DNA of 64,000 bases from Galeruca laticollis (lineage: Eukaryota > Arthropoda > Insecta > Coleoptera > Chrysomelidae): NCBI GenBank assembly GCA_963921935.1, contig OY998180.1:86859139-86923138 (forward strand), read 5' to 3'. The position numbers were made by a program, and so were the translations under genes. Positions 10,674-22,160 of this stretch are shown piece by piece (positions within the stretch are counted from its first letter, which is position 1; each line of letters starts with the position of its first letter). The notes under the pieces are model-generated. The model saw only the letters and a program-made list of their open reading frames with translations. It did not search any database and was not told the origin of the DNA.

Positions 10674-11081
10674 TTTATCTGTTGTCTACATTCTTCATTT
10701 TCTTCCCTAAGTTTCCTGAATTCTTGAATACTTTCGGTTTTCACCTCTTCTATCTTCTTTTCCAATTTATTCATGTTTCCATTCAAATCTTCCCTAATAT
10801 TCTCCTCCATTTTGTTCATATCTCCCCTCATATTGTTCATATTTCCATTCATGTTGTTCATTTTTCCATTCAGATTATTAATATCTCCTTTTAAATTGAT
10901 CCTTCATATTGATCAAAAATTGCATCATGTCCATCTGATCATCTCTACTTCTTCTTCTTTGCATTTCCTGTGTCCTATCTTCTTGTTCTACAGCCTCCCC
11001 ATCTCCTGTCAAACCTTCTTCCTGTGCATCTCCTTCTAATTGTTGTCCTTGTTCCAAATATACCGCTTGGTAATCTCCCAT
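10674..11081 (-). pseudogene. gag-like coiled-coil protein, N-terminal half
   Basis: Two overlapping minus-strand frames. The first (11081-10878) is Gln/Glu/Asp-rich and begins MGDYQAVYLEQGQQ. The second (from 10861) has a striking run of MNNMNGN / MNNMRGD / MNKMEEN repeats, then a coiled coil (KLEKKIEEVKTESIQEF) that runs into the PLE2 target duplication. A frameshift near 10880 separates them, so the gene was already damaged apart from the PLE. The short Asn/Met/Asp repeat is a heptad-like coiled-coil seed. Confidence 0.5.
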
Positions 11082-11217
11082 ACCATGACTTCGTTCTTCC
11101 CTTTCCTCTTCCGAACCACTGTCTGCTCCTACCTGCCTTCCATCTCTCTACGTCATTCGTTTTGCCATTTTAATTGAGTTTAAAATTTACAGATGTTTCC
11201 TATATTTTTAATAAACC

Positions 11218-11237
11218 GCCCCACGTTTTGGGTGACA
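11218..11237 (-). promoter_or_regulatory. primer-binding-site-like sequence
   Basis: Minus-strand TGTCACCCAAAACGTGGGGC lies 2-3 bases after the 5' LTR end at 11240. It resembles the CCCAACGTGGGGC class of retroelement primer sites but is not an exact tRNA complement that I can name. Confidence 0.45.
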
Positions 11238-11239
11238 AT

Positions 11240-13229
11240 TGAACTATGATTTGATTGATTTGTTTTTACTTAATTATTATTTTTAAGTTTAGATAATTAT
11301 TATTTTTATATGTAGAAAATTTTGTTTTGATGTGGCTAGCTCAGTTAATCATTTTTATATTATATTTGTGATGTATTGTTATTTTATGCGGAAGCATGAA
11401 ACTCTCTCTACTCTTTGAGTCCTGGCATTTAAAAAATGTATTACCTTTATTTAAATAAAAAGAAACACCTTACTTTAAACAACATTTAATTTTAAAATAA
11501 AAATTTTCAATTTAATAATTATACGTTGAGACGCCAATGGTTACCTCTAAAGAAATTATCGATTTTATATTTTCTACTGTGCGCATGCTCAAAATCCAGT
11601 CATGCGGTCTTCAAGCGTAAAATGAACATAGTTTTTACAATGCGAGATAAAGCATCAGTGATCTTTAGATGCACATCATATTATCAAATAAGAAATACTT
11701 AAATGGTTCAACACATAAAATAATTTATGTGGAGAATATACATAAAAATATTACAAATAAGCTGTGGAAGAAATAGTATTAGAAGATTTATATATACATG
11801 GAAATATTATAAGATTTATATACAGATGGACATATTACATGGAAATAAATTTAAGCATCATTCTTATGATGATAAAATGGCGAACGTACGTATTTTTATT
11901 TATTTATATTAGGCCTTTTTGATAATGTTAATGATTTATTTTATTAACTAACTAAAAAAAGTACGTTTTCTTTTTTATTTTAGATCGATCATTGCTGTGA
12001 ATGTTTATCAATTTAACGAAATTAAGCACTTATTTGAGTTTTTTGTCTTATTATTGGCCAATAATATTTTAAAAGAACACTGACCTGATGCTCTGGAATT
12101 GGGATAACGCTTTTGGACCCCAGGAAGACTCCTCTGAAGTTCCAACACCAAATTTGGAGAAATTTGACTGATTTTTGCAGAAAAAACTGGATCTGATTAT
12201 CTGTGAGTATTATTAGGATTGTTTTGAATAGTATTTGATAAGTTTTATCAATTTATTTCGGGAATTTCATGAAATTTTCGGGAACACTATAACACACAGT
12301 CCACATATCTCGACGCCCGCTTCCCATCTCCTTACGCTTCCTTCCGATTCTCAACTTTTTTCAACAAAACAAGTATATTGTTTTTTTAGGTCACTATTCA
12401 CAAAAGTTTGTTTCTTTACTTGTTGATTGAAAATTTGATCCGTCATTTTATTTCTAACCAATCAAATATTGTCCTATGCAATTGAATTATTTAACTTAGT
12501 TTACTTAGTAGAAAAGTTCATACATTTACTATTTCACATTATTAATTCACTTGTAGAGAGTCTTTTAAGTTTTAATCATACAAATAAATTAACAATTGGT
12601 TATATACATAGATAGATACTTTTCAAATATTTCAATATCTAATATTGTTATTAACAGTCTATTACTGTTAAAATTATATTACTTAAATCATAAATCCTTT
12701 TATGTAATCTCTATCTAATCTTTGTATCAAATTATCTATACTCACTCCTTTAATAAATTATTATTTATTGATTCTATGTTCATTTTACTGACACTATATC
12801 ATTTCTATTTATGTTTTTAATAGTTTATCTATGAGACACTATACTCCCTATTCTACTAAATATTTGTATTTATTTTATTATGTAACTGCTTATATTTATA
12901 ATTATCATGACTTGACTATTCTAATATTTGTTTCTTTTTAGATGAACAGCTGATTACGTTATAGAAGATACTCATCGTGTTAGGCAACTTTATTCACTCC
13001 ATTACATTTGTTAGGCAATTTCTAAATTTTGTACTATTATTGAGGTAATTTCTTTATTTATTAAATTGTTATTGACTAATTATTTAATATATCTTTACTT
13101 GATATGCTTTTAATTAAGAAGAGTGTTTCCTTTCAATTATGTTTTCTTAAATTATATTATTTTCATATGTTTTCATATTAGCAACATATTCCTATAGAAG
13201 TAATTCTCTTAATATCTATGATATCTGGT
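11240..13229 (-). repeat. 5' LTR, copy B (outer part missing)
   Basis: Matches copy A positions 5309 to about 7287 with only occasional substitutions and small indels. Plus-strand splice-like sites are kept: donors at 11886, 12203 and 13045; acceptors ending 11983, 12389 and 12941. Similarity stops abruptly after GATATCTGGTT. Confidence 0.7.
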
Positions 13230-14038
13230 TATTGTATCTGACAAAATATGCGGTCATGATACCAGTTAGTAACAAGGAAGCAGCAACAATTGCGAAAGCG
13301 ATATTTGACAACTTTATACCAGCCTATGGTCTAATGAAAGAAATAAGGACAGATCAAGGAACGGAGTATAAAAACGAAATAATGAAAAACTTTTAAAAAT
13401 AAAACACAATTTTTCAACAGCATATCATCACGAGTCAATAGGCAGCTGTGAAAAACGTTATTGAACATTCAACGAATACGTAAGAAACTTTATCAATGAC
13501 GCTAGAGATTACTGATTTTGTGAAAATGTTTGCATATTGCTAGAATTCAACACCTAACACGTATAACGGATACACTCCATTTGAATTACTGTACGGTAGA
13601 AAACCTAGCATACCTGAATGTTTCAATTCAGTAATTTAAACATGTTATAATTTTGAAAGGTATGATAAAGAATTGAAATACAGATTACAATACGCGCATG
13701 AGCGAGCTAGGAAGTTTTTGATAAAAAATAAGTTGATTAGGGTAAATAACAGCGAAAAAGAATCTTTACACGTGAATTTCAAGATAAGAGATTCAGTTAT
13801 ATTGAAAAAAGAAGAAAGAACTAAGTTCGATCCATATCATCTAGGCCCATTTCAAATAACAAAAATAATAGGTGTAAACTGAGAGATTTTATCTCAAATT
13901 AATAAGAAGCAGATTGTTCATAAAAATCGACTGTATTTGTATAATAATGATAATATTTGTAAACAAAGTGTAGCTAAAATGTTAATAAACAATGCAGTGA
14001 TTCAAAAAGGGACAAGAAAGTTATTGTAAACAAACAAA
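13230..14038 (+). pseudogene. Ty3/gypsy integrase remnant
   Basis: Plus-strand translation gives the retroviral integrase core: KYAVMIPVSNKEAATIAKAI, then RTDQGTEYKNE containing the second catalytic Asp. After frameshifts there are traces of the ERLNRT-like helix, TPFELLYGRKP, and a 69-aa open frame at 13673-13882. That frame ends in the GPF-type C-terminal module (RDSVILKKEERTKFDPYHLGPFQITKI). The first Asp region and everything upstream are missing. An integrase directly before an LTR is the normal 3' layout of Ty3/gypsy elements. Confidence 0.75.
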
Positions 14039-14111
14039 GTGAGAACTATTAAGTGATTAATAACAAGACGGTATATTTAATATAAAAAAACTATCTGAGA
14101 TCATTTTTCTC

Positions 14112-14512
14112 CTCCAAGAGGGGATGATGTGGCGGCCAGTGAACTATAAGATCACTAATAGTTAAAGAATTTTTACCAGCGGCCAGTGAACCATAAGGTC
14201 ATTAATAATTATAGGAAAAGTTTCTAATAAAAATTAAACCACAAATCTCTGTAAATATAATATTAATAATAACACGTTCATAAGTGTACGTAGAAAGTAT
14301 ACAAACAATCTATTTAGCAGTGTAAGGTAAAAACATATCGACGAACGATGTGTTTATTTCAATATGTATATAAAAGGAATCCCGTATGATTAACATTTAA
14401 TGTTATAAGTATTAATGACATTTCATGTTAGTAGTACGTTGTAATTGAACTTGTCTGTGGTCACGGATATTGTTATTAATTGTCTAAATATATATCCCGG
14501 TGATTTTGATAC
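14112..14512 (+). repeat. probable LTR of the Ty3/gypsy remnant, with polypurine tract
   Basis: CCAAGAGGGGATGA is a polypurine tract followed by a TG start (TGTGGCGGCC at 14128, or TGATGTGG at 14125). A second GCGGCCAGTGAACCATAAGGTC at about 14180 repeats the start, so the LTR opens with a diverged tandem duplication. The right end is uncertain; ...TTGATACA near 14512 is a guess. Confidence 0.5.
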
Positions 14513-14619
14513 AACCTACGGTATTAGATTAGAGGTAAGTGTTCTCCCATCAGTAATAGTATGGTTGACTTAGAGCCTAGTAAGTGGACCGCTTACTTTT
14601 AATCACCGCACCGTACTTA

Positions 14620-14890
14620 GTTAAACCTCGATATATAAAGTAAAGTTGCCCTTCCCCCAAGAATAATTTTCAAAAAACTAAATGGCATCGGAATTCACTT
14701 CAAATGCACTCGTATGCACCACCAACAAAAAGAAAATCCCCCTTCCTTTGTTAGTTAAACCTCATTATTTAAGGTACAGTTCCCCTCCCCCTATGACAAT
14801 TTCCGAAAAAAGTATATGGCAGCAGCATACACTTCTTATTCACTATTATGCACCACCAACAAAAACAAAATCTTCCCTTTCCCCAAATAT
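14620..14890. repeat. diverged tandem duplication, about 134 bp
   Basis: GTTAAACCTC... at 14620 and again at 14754 share the order GTTAAACCTC, a CCCTxCCCCC run, AATGGCA/ATGGCAGC and ATGCACCACCAACAAAAA. Two copies at clear divergence. No coding role seen in the overlapping short ORFs. Confidence 0.6.
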
Positions 14891-15176
14891 AAAAAGTATA
14901 TTTCTTCCCCTAAGCCAAAAAAAATTGGAAAATTGCAAGTGATGGCAAATGTTAGTGAAAAAGACTTCGAAAAGTTATCGAAGGGTAAGAAAGTGTATGT
15001 TCATCGGTCGTATGAAAAAATATAGTTTTTTGTTGTTGAGTGAGTAGTTTTCGTATGCTAGCTGGAAAAATGTAAACCTAATATGCGCGTAACGTGATCT
15101 TTCGCACTGCTTCGGTGAAATACTATAAAATGTCAGAAGTTAGAATTCCGACTAATTAACACAGCCTCAGTATATC

Positions 15177-15380
15177 TTGCAATCCATGCCTAGGGGTTTC
15201 ATATCTCTTGATGTTATCCAATTAAACCATCTACAAAATATCGAAGAATTTTTTAAAGTGTATGTAGGGGAGGATCTCATGGTGTATGTGCCTGTATTAT
15301 GTATATTGTTCTCGCAGTTCTCAATGACGCCGTACCTGAAGTTGCCAATGAGAGAAATAATTAAAAAACTTGATATATAA
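15177..15380 (+). CDS. unrecognised 67-aa ORF
   Basis: Starts MQSMPRGFISLDVIQ and ends REIIKKLDI. No family recognised and no context supports expression; probably chance or a decayed repeat. Confidence 0.1.
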   Translation: MQSMPRGFISLDVIQLNHLQNIEEFFKVYVGEDLMVYVPVLCILFSQFSMTPYLKLPMREIIKKLDI

Positions 15381-15408
15381 AAGAAATAGGTATAACCTTT
15401 TTATTGAA

Positions 15409-15537
15409 ATTATTTCGATGTCTATTTTTATATATACTATTCGTTATTTTGATTTTTAGTTCTAAATTAAACCGTTATATATAGAACTAAAAATAAAAAT
15501 AACAAATGGTTTATAAAAAAATAGACATCGAAATAAC
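15409..15537. repeat. hairpin (fold-back) MITE, about 130 bp
   Basis: Left arm TTATTTCGATGTCTATTTTT... and right arm ...AAAAATAGACATCGAAATAA are inverted copies of about 55 bp around a short centre (TTCTAAATTAAACCGTTATA). Non-coding; a snap-back transposon relic. Confidence 0.75.
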
Positions 15538-15842
15538 TGTTGCATCTTGACAAATGTGTCCAATCTGTATAATACCTGAAATGAATTAATATATCTTCAT
15601 ACTGTAAGAAAACATAACATCCATTGAGTTGATACTAGATCATTTATTTTAGATACAAATGTCTTGAGTTGTATAAAGTCGCAGATTTTATGTATTTTAT
15701 CACCTGTTAAATAATGTAAAGATTGTAAATATTTGTGTAATTTTAGCAACATTGTTCAAAAGATGACACGTATGATGTCAAAACGTCAATAAAAATATAA
15801 TTAAAGTAATGGAGATCTTTTATTCCAAGACTAGTTAATATA

Positions 15843-15845
<3 letters not shown>
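15538..15845 (+). mobile_element. PLE 3' tail (PLE3), non-coding
   Basis: No ORF. The end (AAGATGACACGTATGATGTC, then AAAACGTC, then AATAAAAATATAATTAAAG) has the same plan as the PLE1 and PLE2 tails: a short GACA/TGTC stem, A-rich core, GTC, then an AT-rich end abutting (TA)n. Assigned by this similarity only. Confidence 0.4.

Positions 15846-15909
<64 letters not shown>
15846..15909. repeat. (TA)n microsatellite
   Basis: Long AT run between the PLE3 tail and the errantivirus LTR. Confidence 0.95.
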
Positions 15910-15910
15910 A

Positions 15911-16139
15911 AATAACTTTTTACACACGGAAAAAGGTTTTTAAAAATTATTTATTCAACAAAGGTTTCAAGATTCGAAGTAAATTCTAGACTGACTATAA
16001 TACTAAACAATTCAAAAAGATCAAAAATACAATGTAAGCAAAAATAAGGTTCAACAATTTATAAAACAACAGGTTATTACACAATATACTGATTAAGCAA
16101 TTCATTTAATATGTACTAAGTAATTTAAGGTATATAACA
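15911..16139 (-). repeat. errantivirus 3' LTR
   Basis: On the minus strand it ends ...CGTGTGTAAAAAGTTATT, matching the 31-bp remnant at 22679-22709. The start is placed at TGTTATATACC after the purine-rich GTGGAAGG; an alternative start lies after CCAGGGGG at about 16170. About 230 bp. Confidence 0.6.
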
Positions 16140-16199
16140 CCTTCCACATTAGATCGACGCACCCCCTGGAAGTTGAATTTTCTTTTATTGTAATTCCAT

Positions 16200-16796
16200 T
16201 GGAGTTTCTTCTGATTTTCATCTTTTCTGAATTTTCTTCAAGAGTAGCCAAATAATTATCAATACTCCGCTAGAATATAGAAATATAGTCCATATGCTAG
16301 GAATATGGAGATTTAATTGTTCTTCCTAAATTGGTGTCAATCCTTGCGAAGATATTTCTTTTAATTTTAATTTTTCCAAAGGCTGGATTTTAATTTTATT
16401 TAAATGTGTCTGAAGTTTATTCAGTACCAGTGGTTGACCAAAAGTTCTATCTTGAAATATTAATTCTTGATTTTTAATAGTTATTTTACATGGCGAATTT
16501 TTGATCAGGAAAATTCCTTTTAAAATTTTGATTTCTGTGTCTTCTGAACATTTAATTATCAATTTTTCTTCTTGTGGAAATACTACTAGGTATTGGTCTA
16601 TTTCTGGTATAATTTCCAAATGATTTTCAATAATTTTGATTTTAGTGTATTCGCAGTTAGTAGAGTTTTCCATTAATAGTATTTGTTCTTCACTTAACTG
16701 TTTATTATTATCTTGAAGGTGTGAAGCACATTGAAAATTTTCACTTCTTGTACAAATATCGTTTAGAGGTTTTATCTGTGTATCAGATCTTAGCAA
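16200..16796 (-). pseudogene. env: errantivirus envelope, C-terminal ectodomain and membrane anchor
   Basis: The open part (16796-16326) is a Cys-containing ectodomain (CTRSENFQC, NSTNCEYTKIKI with an N-glycosylation sequon, LIIKCSEDTEI). Translation past the stop, in about 16325-16200, gives a hydrophobic segment (SIWTIFLYSSGVLIIIWLLL) and then basic residues, i.e. a transmembrane anchor and short tail. In the family Env is an F-like fusion protein at the particle surface. Same frame as the upstream env piece, separated by a stop near 16800. Confidence 0.8.
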
Positions 16797-16802
16797 ATAC
16801 TT

Positions 16803-17740
16803 TCAATTTGGTATTATTATTACGAATTCTGATTCTAACTTAGTAGGTTTGGGTAATAAATGTAATAATTCAAACTCAATATTAGAATCTATAGGAATCG
16901 ATAAAAAATATTCTATTCTATTCTTACTTACTCTACATTTTATATCTAAAATTGATTCAAAGTTTAAAATATTCTCGTATTTCAATTCCAACGGTAATTG
17001 TAATTTATAATACGAAGATATTTCTTGCAACTCTATAAATAATTCCTTCGATTTAATTATACTAGGGTGCAATGTCTTCAGTTTGCAGAATGTCCAGGAA
17101 TTCTCTACAGTTTCTATTACATGTAATATAACATTATAAATAATTAAAACTTCATTCAACATATCCTTGAGATAAATAAGATTCTCATGTTGCACTTGAA
17201 GGTCAAGCATATCTTTTATGTCTAATAATTTCGATTTGAGCAATATTTCATTATTTTGAATATCTTGAATAGTTTTATTGAAGTTATTTATTATTTGTTC
17301 GCTAACGCTGTACTGCATTTGAATTTAACTTTGAAGATTAGCTTGATTTTGTTTTAAATGCTCTAAGATTATATTTATTTTTTCTTCGTCTTGAGAATCA
17401 AGGTTGCCGGTTATAGCTTTTATTATAGATACAAGTCCATTTATTAAGCCTCTTTTGTTTCTATTTGTTATTGAATGAATATTTAAATTTTCAAATTTTT
17501 CTTCTATATTACTCTTAACATTAAAAATAAGATTAACTATATTTTCCGTTTGTTGTACGAAATATGTACTATTTGATATCTCAACTGTGATATTTTCAAA
17601 GTGTTTATTTGAAGAATTGTATTCTTCCAGTAACGGACTTAAGTTATAGAAATGTACAAATGTATAATTTGATTTTTGTAGTTTTGCTGGTCCAAGATTT
17701 ATTGGTAAAATTCCTAGGTTATTAGTGATGTCTTTTATTT
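16803..17740 (-). pseudogene. env: errantivirus envelope, N-terminal and middle part
   Basis: Translation of about 17740-17320 contains a furin-type cleavage site RNKR (17462-17451), followed directly by GLINGLVSIIKAITGNLD, the expected fusion-peptide region of errantivirus and baculovirus F-type proteins. An in-frame stop lies near 17332. The 171-residue open piece (17318-16803) then gives helical ectodomain with the family-typical FCKLKTLHPSIIKS segment. Position downstream of integrase and frame agreement with 16796-16326 support one env gene broken by at least two stops. Confidence 0.85.
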
Positions 17741-18633
17741 CTATTCTTGCTTGTCCGAATGAGAAGAATCTGTAATAAAAGTATAAGGTTTCTTCTTAGG
17801 TCGTTTTATGTTTGAAATATGAATATCTTCAGTGGTATTGAAATGACGTGTTACAATTTTCGCAGTTTTATTTTTTCTGTTTACGGATTTTATTTTTTCC
17901 GGTTGATATTCATTTTTTGTCTCACGTTTAGTCTGCTCATTTTTGACAAACACTTTTGTAGGTAGAGGGTCTGGAAGATATTTCCACTTTCATTAGCTTT
18001 TGAAATAACTTTATCTTTAGTTTCTTGCAATGATTTATTTATTTTTGAATGAAGTAATTTCATTTTTTCTTTGTTATTATGAATATAATTATTTACTAAT
18101 TGTTGATCAATGTCTAAATCAAAAGAAGAGTTATTCTCTAAATGACCTGTAATAATTTCGTATGGTTTTAGTTTCGTTACAGAGTGAATACTATTATCAT
18201 ATGCCAAAAGAGCATAATTTACTTTTATTTCAATAGGTTCTTTCTTAAATTCGTTCTGATTATTTAAAAGTCTAATATGTTCAATAATTGTTGAATGAAA
18301 TCGTTCGGCAATGCAGTTTGCTTCAGGATGTTGTGAACTGATAAAATGAATTCGAATTTTATGAGTTTCTAATAAATCTTTTACTAAACTATTTTTTAAT
18401 TCTGTTCCGTTATCGGATATTATCTGTTCCAGTATACAATGATGGGTGAAATATCTAATTAAATTATTAACTATCTCTATACCTTGGGCTGAGTTCAATT
18501 TATACAAGTGCCCATATTTTGAAAATGAGTCTATAATAGTAAGAAATTTCGTATTTTCTAAAGTAATAGTGTCTAAATGTATTATTTGAAATGGTTTAAT
18601 AGCTGTTGGGGTAATATTAAGATATGGTTTCAC
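17741..18633 (-). pseudogene. pol: errantivirus integrase catalytic core and C-terminus
   Basis: Integrase core with all three acidic residues visible: Asp in IHLDTITLENT, Asp in ISDNGTE, Glu in AERFHSTIIEHIRLL. The core then runs into the KLKPYEIITG segment. The last part (17953-17741, basic, KSVNRKNKTAKIVTRHF) lies in another frame, indicating a frameshift near 17950. The core is also out of frame with its zinc-binding N-terminus at 18644-19327. Confidence 0.85.
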
Positions 18634-18643
18634 GGGTTTGCGA

Positions 18644-19327
18644 TCATATTTTGTTATTTGACATTATTTCGCAATCGTTAATGTACGTTTGAATAGAAGA
18701 TCTTTGATTAGGCCAATAGTATCGAGATTTTATATTATTTTCGGTTTCATCTAATCCTCTATGATTCCGTTTACCTTCATGATTGTTTTGTATTACTTCC
18801 TTGATTTCATTTAGAGGGATGTCAATTAATTTTTTATTACATTTGATAAATGAAATGTGTGAATTTTTGAAATATGTTTGTATAACAGTGCTGAATTTTT
18901 CATATAAGGGATCTTCAAAATAAATATGATATTTTGCTTTTGGTGCTACATATTCTTTCACAAAATTTATTACGTCTTGTTCAAAGTTATTTTTAGAAAA
19001 TTGTACCAGAATTCTTTGCTTAGTTTCATATAATTTAATTATAGTTGGTATAGCTGATTCAAAACTCACTTCAGAGATTATAATTTGATTTTTTTTCACA
19101 TTTACTGCAGATTCCGAAATAGGTATTCCTGCAATACGATTTTTTATGTTAGTGTGAATGGTATTATTATCGTCATCGATTTCGTCATTAAAATCTTCAG
19201 CTTCTACAATAAGTGATTCGGTTTCTACATTTTTATTTTCAGTATTATTTGAAAGTGAGTCATTAAATCTTTCCATATAAACATATAATTTTTTGGGAGG
19301 ATTATCCGAAGAATTTACTTCATTCAT
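18644..19327 (-). pseudogene. pol: errantivirus RNase H-integrase linker and integrase zinc-binding domain
   Basis: Residues 1-120 form the acidic linker after RNase H. The C-terminus has the integrase zinc-binding pattern: H of NNHEG, H of NHRGLDET, then YYWPN and Cys of NDCE. The second Cys of the Cys-x2-Cys pair is replaced (CEIMSN), so zinc binding is probably lost. Same frame as the RT/RNase H ORF, separated only by a stop at about 19334. Confidence 0.8.
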
Positions 19328-19333
19328 ATTTAG

Positions 19334-20716
19334 CTACATTCGTGATAAACAGTCACTATTAGTGTTCAATGCACCTTTCTTGTACACTATATCATAGTCG
19401 TATTCTTCGAGTTTCAACCGCCATCTAACTAATTTAGAATTGGGTTCCTTCAAAGAAAATAACCATTGAAGTGGTTTATGATCTGTTACTATGGTGAATT
19501 TTCTTCCGAAAAGATATGGGCGGAAATATTTTACAGCCCAAACAATTGCAAGGATTTCCTTCTCAATTGTTGAATAATTCATTTCAGAAACATTAAGTGT
19601 TCTGCTAGCATATGCCACAGGTAAATCTGTTCCGATTTTTCCTTGGCTAAGAACAGCGCCTAGAGCAAAATTGCTTGAGTCTGTTGTGAGATTAAATGGA
19701 CGAGAAAAGTCGGAGTATTGTAAAATAGGATCATTTAATAACATATTTTTACAAGTATCAAAGCAATTAATATAATCAGGAGCTTTTATGTTAATTACTG
19801 CATTTTTCTTAAGACGATTAGTTAAAGGTTTAGTCAGTTTTGAAAAATCTTTAATGAATTTTCTATAATATCCAAGAAGTCCGAGAAAAGCTTCAATTTC
19901 TTTACTAGTTTTTGGTATGGGAAATTTTTGAATAGCACTTATTTTATCGGGATTTGGTTTTACATCTTCAGGGGTAACAGTATGTCCCAAATAAGCTACT
20001 TCTCTCCTCAAAAATTCGGATTTGTCAATTTGTATTTCAAAATTCGATTCGCGTAACCTCTTAAATACTCCTTTCAAATCATATGTGTGTTCTTGCAAGC
20101 TTGTAGTAAATATAATAATATCGTCAAGATAAACTAAACATTTTTCGTTTTGGATACCTCTTAAAATGTTGTCCATCACTCTTTGAAAAGTTGCTGGAAC
20201 TCCCTTTAGTCCGAATGGCATTCTCAAAAATTCCCAGTGGCCCTTTTCAGTAGTAAAAGCCGTTTTGGGTATATCTTCTCCAGCCATCTCAGTTTGGTGA
20301 AATCCGGAGGCAAGATCCAAGGTAGTGAAGTATTGGCAACGTCCAAATTTATGCAATAGATCAGTGATGTTTGGTAATGGATATCTATCTCCAATAGTTA
20401 TTTCGATAAGCTTGCGATAGTCTACGACGACTCTGAATTTTTGTTTACCTGTAGAGTCCAATTTTTTTGGAACAAACCAAATACTACTAGAGTACGGTGA
20501 GGATGAGGCTCTTATGATATTTTGATCTAACATACTCTGTATTTGATTTTGGACTTCTTTTTTATATACTTCTGGATATCTGTACGATTTAGTATAAATA
20601 GGTACATCATTTGTAGTTTTTAATTGATGCTTGATTTTACTCGTAAAAGTTAGTTGATTACCATCAACATGAAAAATGTTAGAATATTCTTTAATTAATT
20701 TAAGAATAAATAGCAT
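19334..20716 (-). pseudogene. pol: errantivirus reverse transcriptase and RNase H
   Basis: 460 residues, uninterrupted. RT: WFVPKK, FRVVVDYRKL, DRYPLPNI, YFTTLDLASGFHQ (first catalytic Asp), RMPFGLKGVPATFQRVM, CLVYLDDIIIF (YLDD catalytic pair), AYLGH and LGLLGYYRKFI connection motifs. RNase H follows from about residue 340: NLTTDSSNFALGAVL (catalytic Asp), YSTIEKEILAIVW (catalytic Glu), TIVTDHKPLQWL, LNTNSDCLSRM. This is the best-kept domain of the element. The usual gag-pol connection upstream is broken by a frameshift near 20710. Confidence 0.93.
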
Positions 20717-21035
20717 TGCGTTCTTCAGAATTCATATGTTCTGTTCGAACTTTATTAATATCAAATTTGAATTTTCCTGCATAAATAGCATTAAAATTAG
20801 GGCTCCAGGTTTGTTCGTATTCGTCGAACTGTTCAACCTCTAAAGGAGCACTTAAATCTACTTTAAAATATGACTCAGACGGATTTAAAATAGTACATAC
20901 AGCTTGATTATTTTCCGCTTTTGTAAGACATTCGGGAATTTCTAATATTCCTATTTTTGTATAAGGTATAATTATATCGCCATTATTAATATTATCAATA
21001 TTCAATTCAATTATCTGTTCAGTTCGTGGAGGCAC
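20700..21035 (-). pseudogene. pol: errantivirus protease-RT linker
   Basis: The 111-residue stretch begins with the post-protease motif PPRTEQIIELNI and ends in acidic sequence before RT. Out of frame with both neighbours' open pieces. Confidence 0.7.
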
Positions 21036-21159
21036 TACTATATAATTCGTGTTCTCGCTTCTAATTTTAAAAAAAATTATTTTTTTTCATCAGAAGGCAT
21101 AATTAAAACATTATTTACTAAATCAATAGATGCATTCAATTTTTTCAGATTATCTGAAC

Positions 21160-22134
21160 CTAATAAGCAATCGAAATGATTGTGAAATGTAAATATACAA
21201 ATTCTAAGTTCATTTTATTTTTCATTTTAAATATCTTTGAAGATGGAATTACTGTATAATAATTTTGTTGACTTGAGCCTAAAGCAGAAGTAACTTTGAA
21301 AGATTTTTTCTTAGTCGATTTTGAAAAATATTTCTTTGCAATTTCATGTGTTACAAAAGATTTTGTACTACCTGTGTCAATCATTACTTTCAAATTTTGT
21401 TCAGGAAATATTATGTACGGTAATTCACTTTCATAATTCGTAAAATTGAACATTTCTACGTGTCCGTCTCTTCCGAGGCAATTTCGTCTACTAGGTTTGA
21501 AAACATTAGTATTTCTATTCTGATAATTTGTATCTCTACTTGTACTAGGTAAATTATTTTCATTATTGAAATTTCTATTAAATTGTGGTTGATAATTATG
21601 TTGTAAATTTGGTTTGCTTACCGTTTGATTATTAGGATAATTATTTTTGCTATGTGATGTGACATTAAATTGTGACTTAGGATAATTAAATGAATTTTTT
21701 GGATATGTATTGTTATTATTATTACTTGAATAAACTTGAAAGTCATTCGTTAGAACATTCAAAGCTGAATTTAGATCGCTGGGATTCTTGGTACGCATTA
21801 GTGTACCGAGAGGTTCCTTTAATCCGCGCAATAATACTCTTAGTGCTAAATTCCTGAAATAGTTGCCTAAAATGGCTTGTTCACTTGCATTAGAGCGTGT
21901 CATTAATAATGATGTTTGTAGATTTAAAAGATGATGTATCCTATTGTAAAAGTCAAAATGTGATTCATTTCCTTGCTTTAATTCCGATATTTCAATACTT
22001 AACGTGTAAATGTCTCGTTTATCAGTATATGTGTTTAATAAAGCATCTTTCAAATTTTGCCAATTTGAAATACTACAAGCTAAAATATTTATTCCGGCTT
22101 GGCCTTTAATTTTAGATAAAATACTAGACATCAA
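21160..22134 (-). pseudogene. gag-pro: errantivirus Gag (C-terminal part) and aspartic protease
   Basis: Residues 1-130 match the Gag capsid-like region of Ty3/gypsy elements (ISNWQNLKDALLNTYTDKRD, then SHFDFYNRIHHLL, LRVLLRGLKEPLGTLMRTKNP). An Asn-rich tail (about 135-210) follows, then the retroviral protease with active site VMIDTGSTKSFV. No zinc knuckle is seen, as usual for errantivirus Gag. A frameshift near 21180 puts the end of the protease (LLGSDNLKKL, read from translation) in another frame. Confidence 0.85.
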
Positions 22135-22160
22135 ATATTCATTTTGAAAGTCTGTTAAAT

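Larger units (their letters stand above)
5309..13229 (-). mobile_element. large non-autonomous LTR retrotransposon (LARD-like), giant LTRs
   Basis: Two direct repeats, 5309-8396 and 11240-13229, match almost base for base over about 2 kb. They flank an internal region whose only coding capacity is a gag-like coiled-coil ORF on the minus strand. On that strand the order is LTR, a primer-site-like sequence (TGTCACCCAAAACGTGGGGC at 11237-11218), gag, a purine tract (GGAAAAGGGAAAGGA), LTR. No protease, RT or integrase is present, so it would depend on another element. The 5' LTR lacks its outer 1.1 kb, replaced at 13230 by Ty3/gypsy integrase sequence. A PLE sits inside gag. A third LTR copy lies at 61.2-64.0 kb. 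LTR status is inferred from layout; a target duplication cannot be tested because one end is lost. Confidence 0.65.

Noticed and set aside
8465..11081. Host coiled-coil gene
   Set aside because: Lies between matching LTR repeats with primer-site and purine-tract signals, so gag-like is the simpler reading.
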